In this document: piece after piece, positions 22,901-33,295 of the stretch
Layout of the letters: each line of letters starts with the position of its first letter
How positions within the stretch are numbered: the first letter of the stretch is position 1
From: Schistosoma haematobium
Taxonomy: Eukaryota; Platyhelminthes; Trematoda; Strigeidida; Schistosomatidae
Length of the DNA stretch: 64,000 bases
Reading direction: 5' to 3'
NCBI RefSeq assembly: GCF_000699445.3
Contig: NC_067202.1
Location: 12,429,924-12,493,923, forward strand
Program-made: the position numbers and the translations under genes
Notes under the pieces: model-generated
Told to the model about the DNA's origin: nothing
The model's database searches: none
What the model saw: the letters and a program-made list of their open reading frames with translations, nothing else

Positions 22901-22951
22901 CATACATACATACATACATACATACAACATACATACATACATACATACATA
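22901..22951. repeat. (CATA)n microsatellite
   Basis: About twelve units with one interruption (CAACATAC). Confidence 0.95.
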
Positions 22952-23082
22952 AATGTATAGATATAACTCCGGACAAATAGTAAACTTATACATAGGCACA
23001 TGATGTACATTTATACATGCATTAAACACTATATTGTACTATAGATATTACAGGGCATAGATACAATTGAGCAATTTACAAA

Positions 23083-23120
<38 letters not shown>

Positions 23121-23722
23121 AGATAGATTTGTAAACAAAATGAATGAATGAAATTCATTAAGCCAATAATAATGATAAACTAGAAAAGGTCAAGTTATTT
23201 ATAGATTAGAAACGAATATGAAAAATGAAATATTACAAACAACAACAACAACAATAAAAAAAAGTTATCACAATTTCCCCCCTCTCGCCCTCTCATTCTC
23301 TTTCTTGTACATGGTAAGCATTCATTTAAATCTTATTCACTAAGGTGATAAATGAAATGAATAACCAATAGTATTTTCTATTTAAAAAAAGAAATAAAAG
23401 AAACAATGAAAATTATAATTCAGTAAAATTCCTCTTTTTTTCTTTTTTTTTTAAATTTCATTCCAATGAAAATTATTTTTGGGATAATTTTTTTTTTTGA
23501 AAAATTGACGGGAGGGGGGGGAAAGGTAAAATGGTGACGAATTGTTCTATTTATGTTTCAATATCTTTTATTTGTTTGTTTTAATTAGGATGAGGATAGA
23601 AAAAAGCGGGACATATTGATTGTAATTTAGGTAGTTAATTATTATTGATCGTTATTATCATGATTTATCTACTGTAGTCACACATGAAATAATATGAGTA
23701 TAGGGTTATAGAGATTGTTAAG

Positions 23723-24492
23723 GACGAGACTCTAATTTATGGACGAGCCAGTCAGAGGCGTTTGAAGGATTTCAAGGTTACGGTGCCAACTTCAGTGCTC
23801 AATGCTAACGTACGATGGATTCACAAGGAATTTTGTACAAAACGTGATAATTCAGCGACTATAACAAATAAAACGGCGAGACTATAATTTGTGGACGAAT
23901 CAATCAGGTATAAGATAATAGATCTCGGATTTGGGCACGAAAGCCTTTCATCCATTTGGCTAATTAAATTTCTCGCATTATAGCTGATGTCAGTTCGTAA
24001 TTAAAACCGCATATATAATTGATAACTGAGGCAAATTATGACAATTACTGCGAACTGGATAATAAAAGTACAGTAACACTGGCTTCAGCCAGGTACTACA
24101 ATATATACGGATGATTGGAGAGCACACAGACTCCTAAGTAGGCCTGGTTATGTGCATCGTGTCGTTACTCAACAACCGGAGTGCACACAAGCAATATTAA
24201 ACCTATGTGGTCGAGGCTGAAACAGTTTTTGAGACTTTATCATGGCTCTAGAGGCCGACTATTCTGTGGTCATATGGATGATTTCCTCTACTGCATGCAT
24301 TACGATTTTAGAACCTCTGAACCTCTTTATAACTTTGACATGTTTTTGAACCACGTATAAGAAGTGTATCCACTTTATTTCCTTGGTTTTGTATAATATA
24401 TTTTTACTCTATACTTACTGTTGGCTGATTGGCTAATATTTCTCAAGGTTACTTACGATTCGTTCAAAGGTCGTCCACAAATAAGTCTCGCT
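23723..24492 (+). mobile_element. Merlin-like DNA transposon, composite deleted copy 2
   Basis: 770 bases, nearly identical to 10873-11664 over its left 440 bases. It is flanked by the 9-base direct repeat ATTGTTAAG (23714-23722 and 24493-24501), which fits the 8-9 base target duplication known for Merlin elements. The insertion split an older Sm-alpha-like SINE flank. The same transposase C-terminal remnant ([20 protein letters not shown]) is present, slightly shortened. Confidence 0.78.
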
Positions 24493-24735
24493 ATTGTTAA
24501 GTTTTTGATTGAGATCGTGAACTGATTGATATTAGACCACCAGTGAAAATCTGAAAGCACTGGATAGCCATTTCGTTACAGTGTGGGATTCACCAGCAGT
24601 GAGTATGCACGATTCCGAACACGGGATTCGAATCCAGGACCTATCGGTCTCGCGCATGAACATTTAACCTCTAGACTAGTGAGCCGGCATCCAATGGTGT
24701 TAATGTCCAACCTCCATTGATCCATGAATGGCTGC
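24493..24735 (-). repeat. Sm-alpha-like SINE
   Basis: Near full-length, with B box ATTCGAATCCAGG on + and A box at GAGCCGGCATCC. It was the target of the Merlin-like insertion. Confidence 0.75.
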
Positions 24736-24965
24736 GCAACTATCCATCTGTTGTCTGAGGTAGATATCTGTCTCTATCTGACACAGACTGAACTCTATTG
24801 GTCACGGCTATTCACTACAACTCTAGGAAATCATCTTGGAGCATATGATGATTGTTATCAGTATGCGGTTGCGCAGATTGTTAACTCGGGTGAATTTGAT
24901 TTTTATTTGTACATTTGGAGCGTGAATTTAAAAAACTGAAATATTTTACCATTTAAAAAAATTAC

Positions 24966-25165
24966 GTCACAAGGCAAGCGCTAGCTTAGAATACTAAAGG
25001 CTGAAGGAAAAGAGGAAGACTGTGGGACACATTGCGTCGGGAATTGAGAGTAAACATCAAAGGAACGAATAGCAACTGGAAAGGATTGTTCAACACAGAA
25101 TTGGATGGAGAATGCCAGAGAGCGGCCTATGCTCCTCCATGATGGATAACAGGCGTAAATAATCA
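24966..25165 (+). mobile_element. RTE LINE 3' fragment
   Basis: CGTCACAAGGCAAGCGCTAG to AACAGGCGTAAATAATC, an eroded version of the RTE 3' end. Confidence 0.65.
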
Positions 25166-25524
25166 AGTTAAAACATTTATGCATGAAACAATAATTCACC
25201 TATTTAATGACATAATAAATGTAGATTTCAATTTCCAAAAGATTATTGAAGACAAGGTTTCATTGAACTGATCTCGGTTAAGAGGATGATTAAAAGTAGA
25301 AATCATTAGATAAATAATCTTGATAAGTGATAGACTAAATTAAAGTTAATATTTGTAATATGTGAGCTTTGGAATGATCCATTTGGTGATGAATAGTCTC
25401 TTCATAAATCATTATCTTCATTTTATTTTTAAGGAAATGGTTACTACTTTCATTAAATCTTACAGAGTTTTGTTAGCAATAATATTGATGAAATTTTATT
25501 AATTATAATCAGTGTATTGGTTGA

Positions 25525-25720
25525 AGTTGAAGATATTAACATCATTGGATGGCAGCTCTGTGGTCTAGAGTTTAAGCTTTCATGCGCGAGATTGATAAAT
25601 CCTGAGTTTGAATCTCATGGGGCAGGATTATGAATGTGCACTGCTGAGTATTTCTATTATAAAACGAAACGGTCGCCGAGTGCTTCCATGGTGGTCTAGT
25701 TTCAATTGACTCATGTATTC
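25525..25720 (+). repeat. Sm-alpha-like SINE
   Basis: A box region CAGCTCTGTGGTCTAG and B box GAGTTTGAATCTCA; body shortened. Confidence 0.7.
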
Positions 25721-25724
25721 AACT

Positions 25725-27065
25725 ATTAAATAATCAGATCCAAATTTAACTATTGTGTATATTACAAGCTCTTTCATGTTTTATTCTGAATGACTGAACT
25801 CTTAAGTGTTGTTTAGTTTTGAAACGTATCAAGAATCTACTATAGTGAAGAGGATTATGTGCAATTTGATATACTATGATTATCACCCCCAGTTATGATT
25901 CACCCATACAGAACGTAGAATAACTTTTATATGTTATCCTAGAGTTGATGGGGAGGGGGAATCGAACTTAGTACACAAATAATGATACCCTTGTTACTAA
26001 TATCGATGAGAATGAGTTTGATTCTATCAAATGATTATGATACTTATGAAGTTTCGAACTAAGTTAGAATCAATGTTTAGGGCATTTTGGTTTCTGTCAG
26101 TTTTTTTTAAACTGACAGTTAATCAATGGATTGAGTGATTTTTATATAAAGAGTAGTGTTGAATGATAATGTCTTATATCCAGTTGTATACCATGTAAAA
26201 CTTAATTTCATATGCTAGAAGAATTCTCGGTTTGTACAGATTACTTCAACGCATATATTTGGTTGAATATTACCACTAATATGTTTTTCATCAACTGTAT
26301 AGTTCATCTAAAGAATTTAAATGAATGAAAATCTAACTGTTTCAGGTTTTTCACCAGTTTGATTAATTAGTTGTCGCCTAAATCATGTTAACTTTATTAT
26401 GGTCACCGTGAAATCTGAATATCTTGAAGTCTATCACCGATTGGATCGTGGATAAGTAGTGAATGAACATCTACTGGTGTTATCGTGAACAAACTCATTT
26501 GGAGAAAACCAATTTATTACAGAGTAACTTTATAAAATATGAAAACCATACATTAAATACATTAGTATTACATCTTCCTTCAATTATCTTGTACGTGCTT
26601 CATAATTCTACCAAATCTGTTGTTATTCTAATTTCTCTCTATTTCTTCCCTTATTTTCTTCATTTCAATCTTCTCGATCTTTAACTGGTAAGCATTCTAC
26701 TTCCGATTAATGCTACATACTACTTATATTCGTCAGCATAAATAGCATACACTACAAGGTGACTGATGTATCGTATGTGTCCGACTAGTGTTTACGTCGA
26801 TGAGAAATGTTGGCTAGATTTGAAATATGGTACAAGAATGTTAGTGGTACCTAAGCCAAAAACATGTCATCCATCTATGAATACGATATATGTCGCCTAA
26901 AAGAAAAGTTATGCTGAAAATGCATGTGGTTTACCATCTGAACAAGATTAGATACATAATTTACTCGAACTCTTTTCCTAATAGAATATGTATTGCATCA
27001 AACAATGTGAAAGTTGACGTTGAATTATTGTAAATAAATGATAATACAGTAATCTAAACCAAAGA
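25725..27065. other. unique AT-rich sequence, nothing recognised
   Basis: No repeat family from the window and no convincing exon on either strand; the short open frame at 26463-26684 has no recognisable content. Confidence 0.5.
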
Positions 27066-27084
27066 ATTCTATCAATACTAAATC

Positions 27085-27215
27085 CCACAGGGGGCGAGGT
27101 CGTGGATGCGCACTGCTGAGGAGTCCCACAGTAGGGAGAAATGGCCGTCCAGTGCTTCCAGGCTTTCCATGGTGGTCTAGCTTCAACTGGCTCATGATCT
27201 TAACCACTGAAATTA
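27085..27215 (+). repeat. Sm-alpha-like SINE, 5' truncated
   Basis: Body and tail only (GAGGAGTCCCACAGTAG ... CTAGCTTCAACTGGCTCATG). Confidence 0.7.
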
Positions 27216-27499
27216 ATATTTGTATAATTGGTTCAGTGTACCGTACAAAGTATACATTCTAACTGAATCGAACCACTAAATACAAAGCTTAGATCAAGCA
27301 GAGCACCCTACAGACTGCATCCAATCATGTATAGAAATGGAAACATCTAACTAATTATATATATATAAGTCTGGAAACTAGTCAATCATGGAAAATAAAT
27401 AAATATTATTTTAATCAGGAAAAAAGAACAAGTCACAAATAGATCATTATTCCTCTTCTTCTCCTAAACTACCCAAAAATAAAGAATTCGTCCATTCTA

Positions 27500-27513
27500 G
27501 TTGCCATAGTAAC
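27500..27513. promoter_or_regulatory. perfect X-box (RFX-type) motif
   Basis: GTTGCCATAGTAAC fits the RFX consensus GTNRCC-AT-RGYAAC. It sits in a repeat-poor stretch (27.3-28.0 kb) with CT- and TG-rich tracts. No coding exon is visible beside it, so a promoter role is only suggested. Confidence 0.35.
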
Positions 27514-27639
27514 ACATAAAATTAATTACATTTTGCATGTATGTATATATATATCAAAAGGATTATAATTTCGTTAAGCTTTTTGTCTAATTTTTATAAC
27601 TGGTTAGTATTGTTATTATTGAATGTGGATACTCCTACC

Positions 27640-27805
27640 TTGTGTGTGTGTGTAATTGTTCAGTGGCCGTTTTGTTTTTTTGTTTTTTTCCCTAAAATAC
27701 AATGCACATTTGTCTTTTCATCGTCTTGCTTATCATTCTTATCATCATCGTCATCATCATCATCGCCATCATCACCAACAACGACAACAACAACAACAAC
27801 ATCAC
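27640..27805. repeat. TG, CATC and ACA simple-sequence tract
   Basis: TG repeat (27640-27652), TCATCATCATC tracts (27740-27770) and ACAACAACA (27778-27800). They generate a chance 122-codon open frame rich in Ser and Thr. Confidence 0.85.
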
Positions 27806-28069
27806 TGTTATCATTAACTAGTACATTTTCTATGAGAAGTAAAATTGAGAATAAAAAGTGTTGTGTTTTGTTTTTGTTATTATTTTATTTTCTATCTGAA
27901 ATTCGTTAAATAAAGACGAATATTGTAAAACTGCCATGGTAATATGGACTAGGATCACATGTGCATAAAAATGAATTTAATGAAGGATATAAAAATAGAA
28001 TATTTCGACCTTTTGGTTATAATGTATGAGTAAATACAATTTAGGAACATTTGATATATACATATTAGT

Positions 28070-28340
28070 AGTTGAATTCATGAGTCAATTGAAGCTAGAT
28101 CACCATTTAAAATCTGGAAGCACTGGACGGCCGTTTCATCCTAGTATTCGACTTCTCAGCAGTGCACATCCACGATCCCGCCCTCAGCGAAATTCGAACC
28201 CAGGGTCTTCAGTCTTGCACGTGAACGCTCAACCTATTAGATCAATGAGCCATCCGGTATCCAATGATGTTAATCTATAACCTCGACCAATCCACGAAAT
28301 TGCGCGACCATTTTTCATTGTACCGAGCTAGATACCTGTC
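28070..28340 (-). repeat. Sm-alpha-like SINE
   Basis: Near full-length; B box AATTCGAACCCAGG on +. Confidence 0.75.
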
Positions 28341-28696
28341 TATATAGGTGTATCACTTTTTGAGATTACAAAAAGCACGTATTTTGACACTCATATCCTT
28401 AAAGAAAGGTAATATAACCTCTAAAATACAGTATCTGACTCACGCATAATAGAACGGAATCTAACCGAAAATCTATGCTCTGGAATATCTAAACATGTTA
28501 TCCATTACTATGAATGTTCTTTATTCTTACCAGTAAAATAGTTTAGTTCACCTTAAATTATTTTACTTATTCACTTATTGTTTAGATAGTTTTGTTTTCC
28601 AGAAGCGTAAATAAAGTATTAGAGAAGTTTGTTGAAACATTGTATACTGAGTACTCCATATTATATAAAGAGATAATAATGATCATTATTATTGTT

Positions 28697-28977
28697 AGCA
28701 GTGGTGTGGTTTGTGCTACTGATGTCGATAGATATAAGTAGTATGTGTTATTATTCGAAAATGAAATATCAGACGGAAGAAGGTTAGGAATATCAAAGAA
28801 AAGAGAACGGTAACGGAGAATGATTGATGTGGAGACAAAAAGAACAGTCAAATTTAATACGATTGACTGATATTTTGCAAACCAAGTATTTACTGTATGG
28901 TTCTGTGATTTTACTAAGACATTATGTTGTGTCCCAATACATTCGATTGTCCCCACTTGTGTTATTGTTCACTACAG
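28697..28977 (+). repeat. LTR-like repeat G, fullest copy (solo LTR?)
   Basis: About 280 bases starting TGTGGTTTGTGCTACTGATG and ending near GTTATTGTTCACTACA, a TG...CA outline. No internal retroelement region follows; instead the GTAA/GCAA array begins within a base or two. Confidence 0.5.
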
Positions 28978-29572
28978 TAGTAGTAAGTAAGTAAGTAGTA
29001 GGTAAGTAAGTGAGTAAGTAGTAAGAAGTAGTAGAGCAAGTAAGTAAGCAAGAGAAGAAGAAGCAAGCAAGCAAGGCAAGGCAAGGGCAAGAGAAGAAGC
29101 AAGGCAAGAAGTGAAGTAAGCAAGGCAAGGAGCAAGCAGGTGCAAGCAAGTGGGAAGAAGCAAGTGAAGCAAGTAGCAAGTGGCAAGGGCAAGGCAAGGG
29201 GCAAGTGGCAAGCAGTAGTGCAAGTGGCAAGGAGCAAGAGCAAGCAAGTAAGCAAGTGCAAGAAGAGTGCAGCAAGCAAGCAAGTGTGCAAGCAGCAGTA
29301 AGGCAAGCAGCGAGCAAGTGAGGGGCAAGTGCAAGGCGCAAGTGGCAAGGAGCAAGTGAGCAAGGGCAAGAGCAAGGAGGCAAGGCAAGTGGCAAGGAAG
29401 CAAGGAAGTGGCAAGGGCAAGAAGTGAAAGCAAGTGCAAGTGGGCAAGGCAAGCAAGCAAGGTGAAGAGCAAGGCAAGTGGTGGCAAGCAAGGCAAGCAA
29501 GGCAAGGCAAGGCAAGAAGCAAGGTAGCAAGGAAGAAGGTAAGTAGTAAGGCAAGGTAAGTAAGCTACAACG
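28978..29572. repeat. degenerate GTAA/GCAA/GCAAG array
   Basis: Nearly 600 bases built from four- to five-base units, passing from GTAA on the left through GCAA and GGCAA back to GTAA on the right. Almost no T apart from the GTAA units, so the minus strand has long open frames in all three phases (Leu/Ala/Cys-rich); these are artefacts. Confidence 0.9.
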
Positions 29573-29754
29573 TAGGACCAGACACATATATGCATCGGTC
29601 CAGGTTGACATACCTCATTAACACAACAAGATGGACACTGGATTCATAAAAGTAGTTAATTCAGAGGTGATGATGTATAGAAGAAAGATTACAATAAGGA
29701 TATAATGCAGGAAGAAATAATTAGTTCGTAGAAAGAAAGATCTGAAGGGATTTT

Positions 29755-30480
29755 AATCGCTTAGTTTAAGGGAAGACAGAGAGTGTGTACACCTCTGGAG
29801 CCAATCCATCTGGACCAGCTGCCCTTCCTCGTTTCAGATTAACTATAGCCTTTTGAACTTCTGCTAGAGTTGGGGGACCTAATTCAATATTCCATTCACA
29901 CTATCTGGGAACGGAGGGTAGTTGTAGAGTAGCTGAAGACCAGCTGAACTATTTTCTGAAATGTTCCGCCCATCGTTCTAAACGTCTGAACTGAGAGCAG
30001 ATGAGGGTGTCGTCTTTTTCCGAAATAGTCTGACTTACAGTTGACTTATTAATTCCAGTTTCTTTTATTAGTCTGTAGAGCTGTCTTGTGTTCCCTATAG
30101 CCGCCGCCTTTTCCATCTCTTTTGCTTTCGTTGCCCACCACTGCTCACGGTCGTTCCTTAGACTTTTGCCTAACTTAGATCTGATTTGTTTTCTCTCTTC
30201 ATCGTGTTCAGAGCCTGATGGGATGAGTTTACGAGAACCCATCAGTGCAATAGACCTTGAGGAAATCCATTGGTTTTTTGTAACCCTGTAGTTTAAATCA
30301 CTGATAGATGTCACTGCTGTTTCCACAGCTGTTTGTATAGCTTTCCAAGCAACTTCTGGGTCAACCTAGTTTTCAGAACTACCTAATTGTAACCTCAGTT
30401 GTTCCTGGAACCTACTTTTGGTTTTCTCGCTACTCAATTCAGTTCTAATGCGTCTTTGTACTGTAGCTTTTTAGCGTCCT
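29755..30480 (-). mobile_element. LINE fragment, region between endonuclease and reverse transcriptase
   Basis: Minus strand reads KSLRNDREQWWATKAKEMEK, then GNTRQLYRLIKETGINKST and RRLERWAEHFRK, followed out of frame by GPPTLAEVQKAIVNLKRGRA and AGPDGLAPE, the classic entry to a LINE reverse transcriptase. Truncated at both ends. It is a different family from the RTE at 58.9 kb, judging by these motifs. Confidence 0.7.
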
Positions 30481-30488
30481 CATTGGAA

Positions 30489-30803
30489 TCAAATATAACA
30501 CAAAACACTCGAGTATTTATAGTTTTTAATAAAAACAAAATCATCATTACAATCATCCGATTCGCATGAAGTGGTTTTTGGCATTTGTCTATTGAAGAAG
30601 CTACACTTTAACATTTTGGAATGTTCTTCCAAACGATGATTGAATGGAATTTCATCGACTCTTTCAGAATGTTTTAGAGCTTCTATGAGTTCACCGGGAG
30701 CCATCCTCACAGATAGTTTACAGATAACGTACTCAGTAAAAAATTGATAAAGTATACAATTGATAGTTTCATGCGAAGAATGATTTATACAGTTGAAATT
30801 CAA
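30489..30803 (-). pseudogene. coding-like block of unknown identity
   Basis: A 104-codon open frame with ordinary codon use (LIEALKHSERVDEIPFNHRL, then CESDDCNDDFVFIKNYKYSS). I do not recognise the family. It could be a remnant of a gene or an exon, or chance. Confidence 0.3.
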
Positions 30804-31775
30804 TCAACTTATCAATGATTATACAGAAGAAAATTGTAACATCTGACAAACTTTGTTATTTACAATTAAGTTATACAGATAGTCATCTGGGATTCTTGAC
30901 ATCTGTGTGGTTGCATCAGAGGATCGAGCTATTCTATTCCAGTGATGATGATGATGATGAATCATGTTATGATTCGAAAAATAAGATACGGGCATTCACT
31001 AGCACCTTATTAATTATATACAAAACTGAGACAATCTCCAATAAGAAATTATTATAACGTAAAAGCATTCCTATGAACCAAATACTTCTCGACGATAAGA
31101 ATGGTCATACCTAATGTATGAGAGTCTATTTTCGTTTAATGAAGACCTAATAACAATATTGAATGTATCTCCGGCCACCAAAATATGAACCTTGTCAAAG
31201 GTTTATTTATTCCAACACCAAAATGTCCTCTATGGAAATTATTAAAAACAAATTTATATAACAGTGAAAGAATGATGACATAATTATTTAAGCCGAAATT
31301 CCATCATAGCTTGTGGACAATCAATCACACTTTGTAAAATAGACCAGAAATTCATGTTTGAGATTAGAAACTCAACGTTGGTTGATACCCCTTAGTATAC
31401 ATCTAAAGTACCGATTATTTTCTCAAAACCACATCAACATCCAAGGTAGTAAGTATAGAGTGTAACACTAGGTGAGTAAGTTCAAACTATACCATCACTT
31501 TAAAGAATTTTTAATAAATCTACAAAGCAAGACTCTTGTTCCGTACACTACACAGAGGAGTTGATGAATAAAATTGAGAATAGAAGGAAAATCGGAAATA
31601 AAACGGTAACAATACTGAAGAGCGTCTACTGGAGTGAAAGTGTCTGTGAGAGTTTAAGGAGATGCTTTGTTAATAAGTAGAGTCAGTCGCTTTATATAAA
31701 GTTAAATATCATGACCATCAACAAAATGTCCTAGACTTTTGAAACTAAATACACAAAATGATCACTTACTTAGAT

Positions 31776-32060
31776 TTAGGCATATTTTATCTTAAGCACA
31801 TGACGTAAGACAGTAGTAAGTCTCTGATCAAACAATATTGTATGCGGACCATACAAACTGAAATCATCTTGGCAAACCTCAATACTTTTAAGTGCACTGA
31901 CTGCGCTCTTCATCTCTTCCTGACTTATGTTTAAGGAACCACTTAAACCGAATAGTAGTTGCGTTTCAATAAACCACAAAGAGTGACAATCGTTATCAAA
32001 ACTGATAAAAGTTTGTCTTCGGGAATCTGTAGACAAACATCTTTTAAATCAACTTCACAG
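31776..32060 (-). pseudogene. coding-like block with a frameshift
   Basis: One frame reads FCEVDLKDVCLQIPEDKLLS and VLITIVTLCGLLKRNYYS, and another continues FGLSGSLNISQEEMKSAVSA then LKSIEVCQDDFSLYGPHTIL. The switch mid-way with no splice sites suggests a frameshifted pseudogene; with 30489-30803 it may come from one ancestral gene. Identity unknown. Confidence 0.3.
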
Positions 32061-32689
32061 AACACTTGAGATCAATGAAGTTGACTGAAAAGGTCTCCAG
32101 AGTCAACTGTGGAGTACCTGTGCTGAGTAAAACTGGAATTCAATGTGCAACGCTGAATTTTTATCCGTCAATAGCATTTAACACATTCAGCTATCAACTC
32201 TTTAATCAAAGTATCAGAATATTGTGTAAAGCTGATAAAGACAACTCTAGTTTAGACTTTTCTAAAGACTATACTTTGAATGAAACAATTTGTCATATAC
32301 CACCCATGTCAATAATAAATCATAGAAGGGATCATAATCAGTCTAGATTTCACCTATTTAACAATACTTTATCACTGAGAATTTACTAAACAGTGAATAG
32401 TCACTTTAAAAAGAATGGAAGTACATAATTATGTATTGATAGTGTTCCGACAAATTACTTTAAAAGAATGACCGCCATTAATTCCAACTGATATTTTCCA
32501 ATAATGAGACTTCCTCTAAATGGCATTTACAACGGAATCATTGTTGGTTGCAGTTACTATTGAATGAAGATAACAACGTAAATATTAATAAAACCGGTGA
32601 CTACCTTCGTGAGGAAATTCTCAAAGTTCTAATGAGAAGCCGTGACCAATGTAGCCAATCCGTGTCAGGTAGAGACAGATATCTACCTC

Positions 32690-32945
32690 AGTAAAATGGA
32701 AGATGGTCGTGCAATTTCGTGGATTGGTCGAGGTTGGACATTAACACCATTGGATGCCGGATGGCTCAGTGGTCTAGTAGGTTGAGCGTTCACACGCAAG
32801 ACTAAATGCCCTGGGTTCGAATCTCGCTGGGAGCGGGATCGTGGATGTGTACTGCTGAGAAGTCGCATACTAGGATGAAACGGCCGTCCAATGCTTCCAG
32901 GTGTTCAATGGTAGTCTAACATCAATTGGTTCATGATCTCAACCA
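32690..32945 (+). repeat. Sm-alpha-like SINE
   Basis: Full-length-looking: A box GGCTCAGTGGTCTAG, B box GGGTTCGAATCTCGC, tail AACATCAATTGGTTCATGAT. Confidence 0.8.
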
Positions 32946-33139
32946 ATAAAAAAACATTTTTAATATTTTATAAATAAGATTACATCAGTGATTACGTAAA
33001 CAAGCATAAGAATGTACATAGTTTCATAAACAAATTCTCCAACTTCTTTGAAATGAATAAGAATCGAATCGAAAGTTTTCTAATGAAATATAGAAGAGAA
33101 ACAACTTAGTCAGAATATTTGAAGTGAGTTATAAGATGT

Positions 33140-33295
33140 TCATTCATTATTTCTCTTTCTTTTATACATCCATCTCCAAATAATACAACCGATACATATA
33201 ACAAATAAAGAAACAACCAAAGGTATCACAATGTACAAATACTGAGGTGATTTGTTCTGTTTATTCTCTTCGGTTATTTCGGTAGTCATCATATT
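33140..33295 (-). CDS. plexin-domain gene last coding exon (membrane helix, stop)
   Basis: 156 bases from acceptor TTTCCTTCAG to a TGA at 33140-33142, phase 0. It encodes a Thr/Glu/Asn-rich stalk, a hydrophobic helix of about 22 residues (33176-33241) and a basic tail [11 protein letters not shown]. No AATAAA was seen close downstream on the minus strand; an inverted SINE copy begins about 200 bases past the stop and may lie in the 3' UTR. Confidence 0.8.
   Translation of the reverse strand, partial: NMMTTEITEENKQNKSPQYLYIVIPLVVSLFVICIGCIIWRWMYKRKRNNE

Larger units (their letters stand above)
21200..23710. other. repeat-poor, microsatellite-rich island
   Basis: 2.5 kb without SINEs or other families. 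Holds poly-G (21252-21260), GAA (21577-21598), CT/CA (21858-21890, 22201-22240), TA (22240-22258, 22373-22390, 23085-23115), GA (22473-22497), and CATA repeats (22901-22951). Contains the candidate PDE1 promoter. Confidence 0.7.

Noticed and set aside
22901..22951. CATA array as a possible CRISPR or regulatory array
   Set aside because: A plain microsatellite in a eukaryotic genome with no spacer structure.
27541..27909. A 122-codon plus-strand frame with Ser and Thr runs
   Set aside because: Made of TG, CATC and ACA simple repeats; no splice signals or recognisable domain.
28922..29611. Three overlapping minus-strand open frames of 186-229 codons, rich in Leu, Ala and Cys
   Set aside because: They lie entirely in the degenerate GTAA/GCAA array, whose minus strand cannot easily form stop codons. 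Composition is that of a translated tandem repeat.
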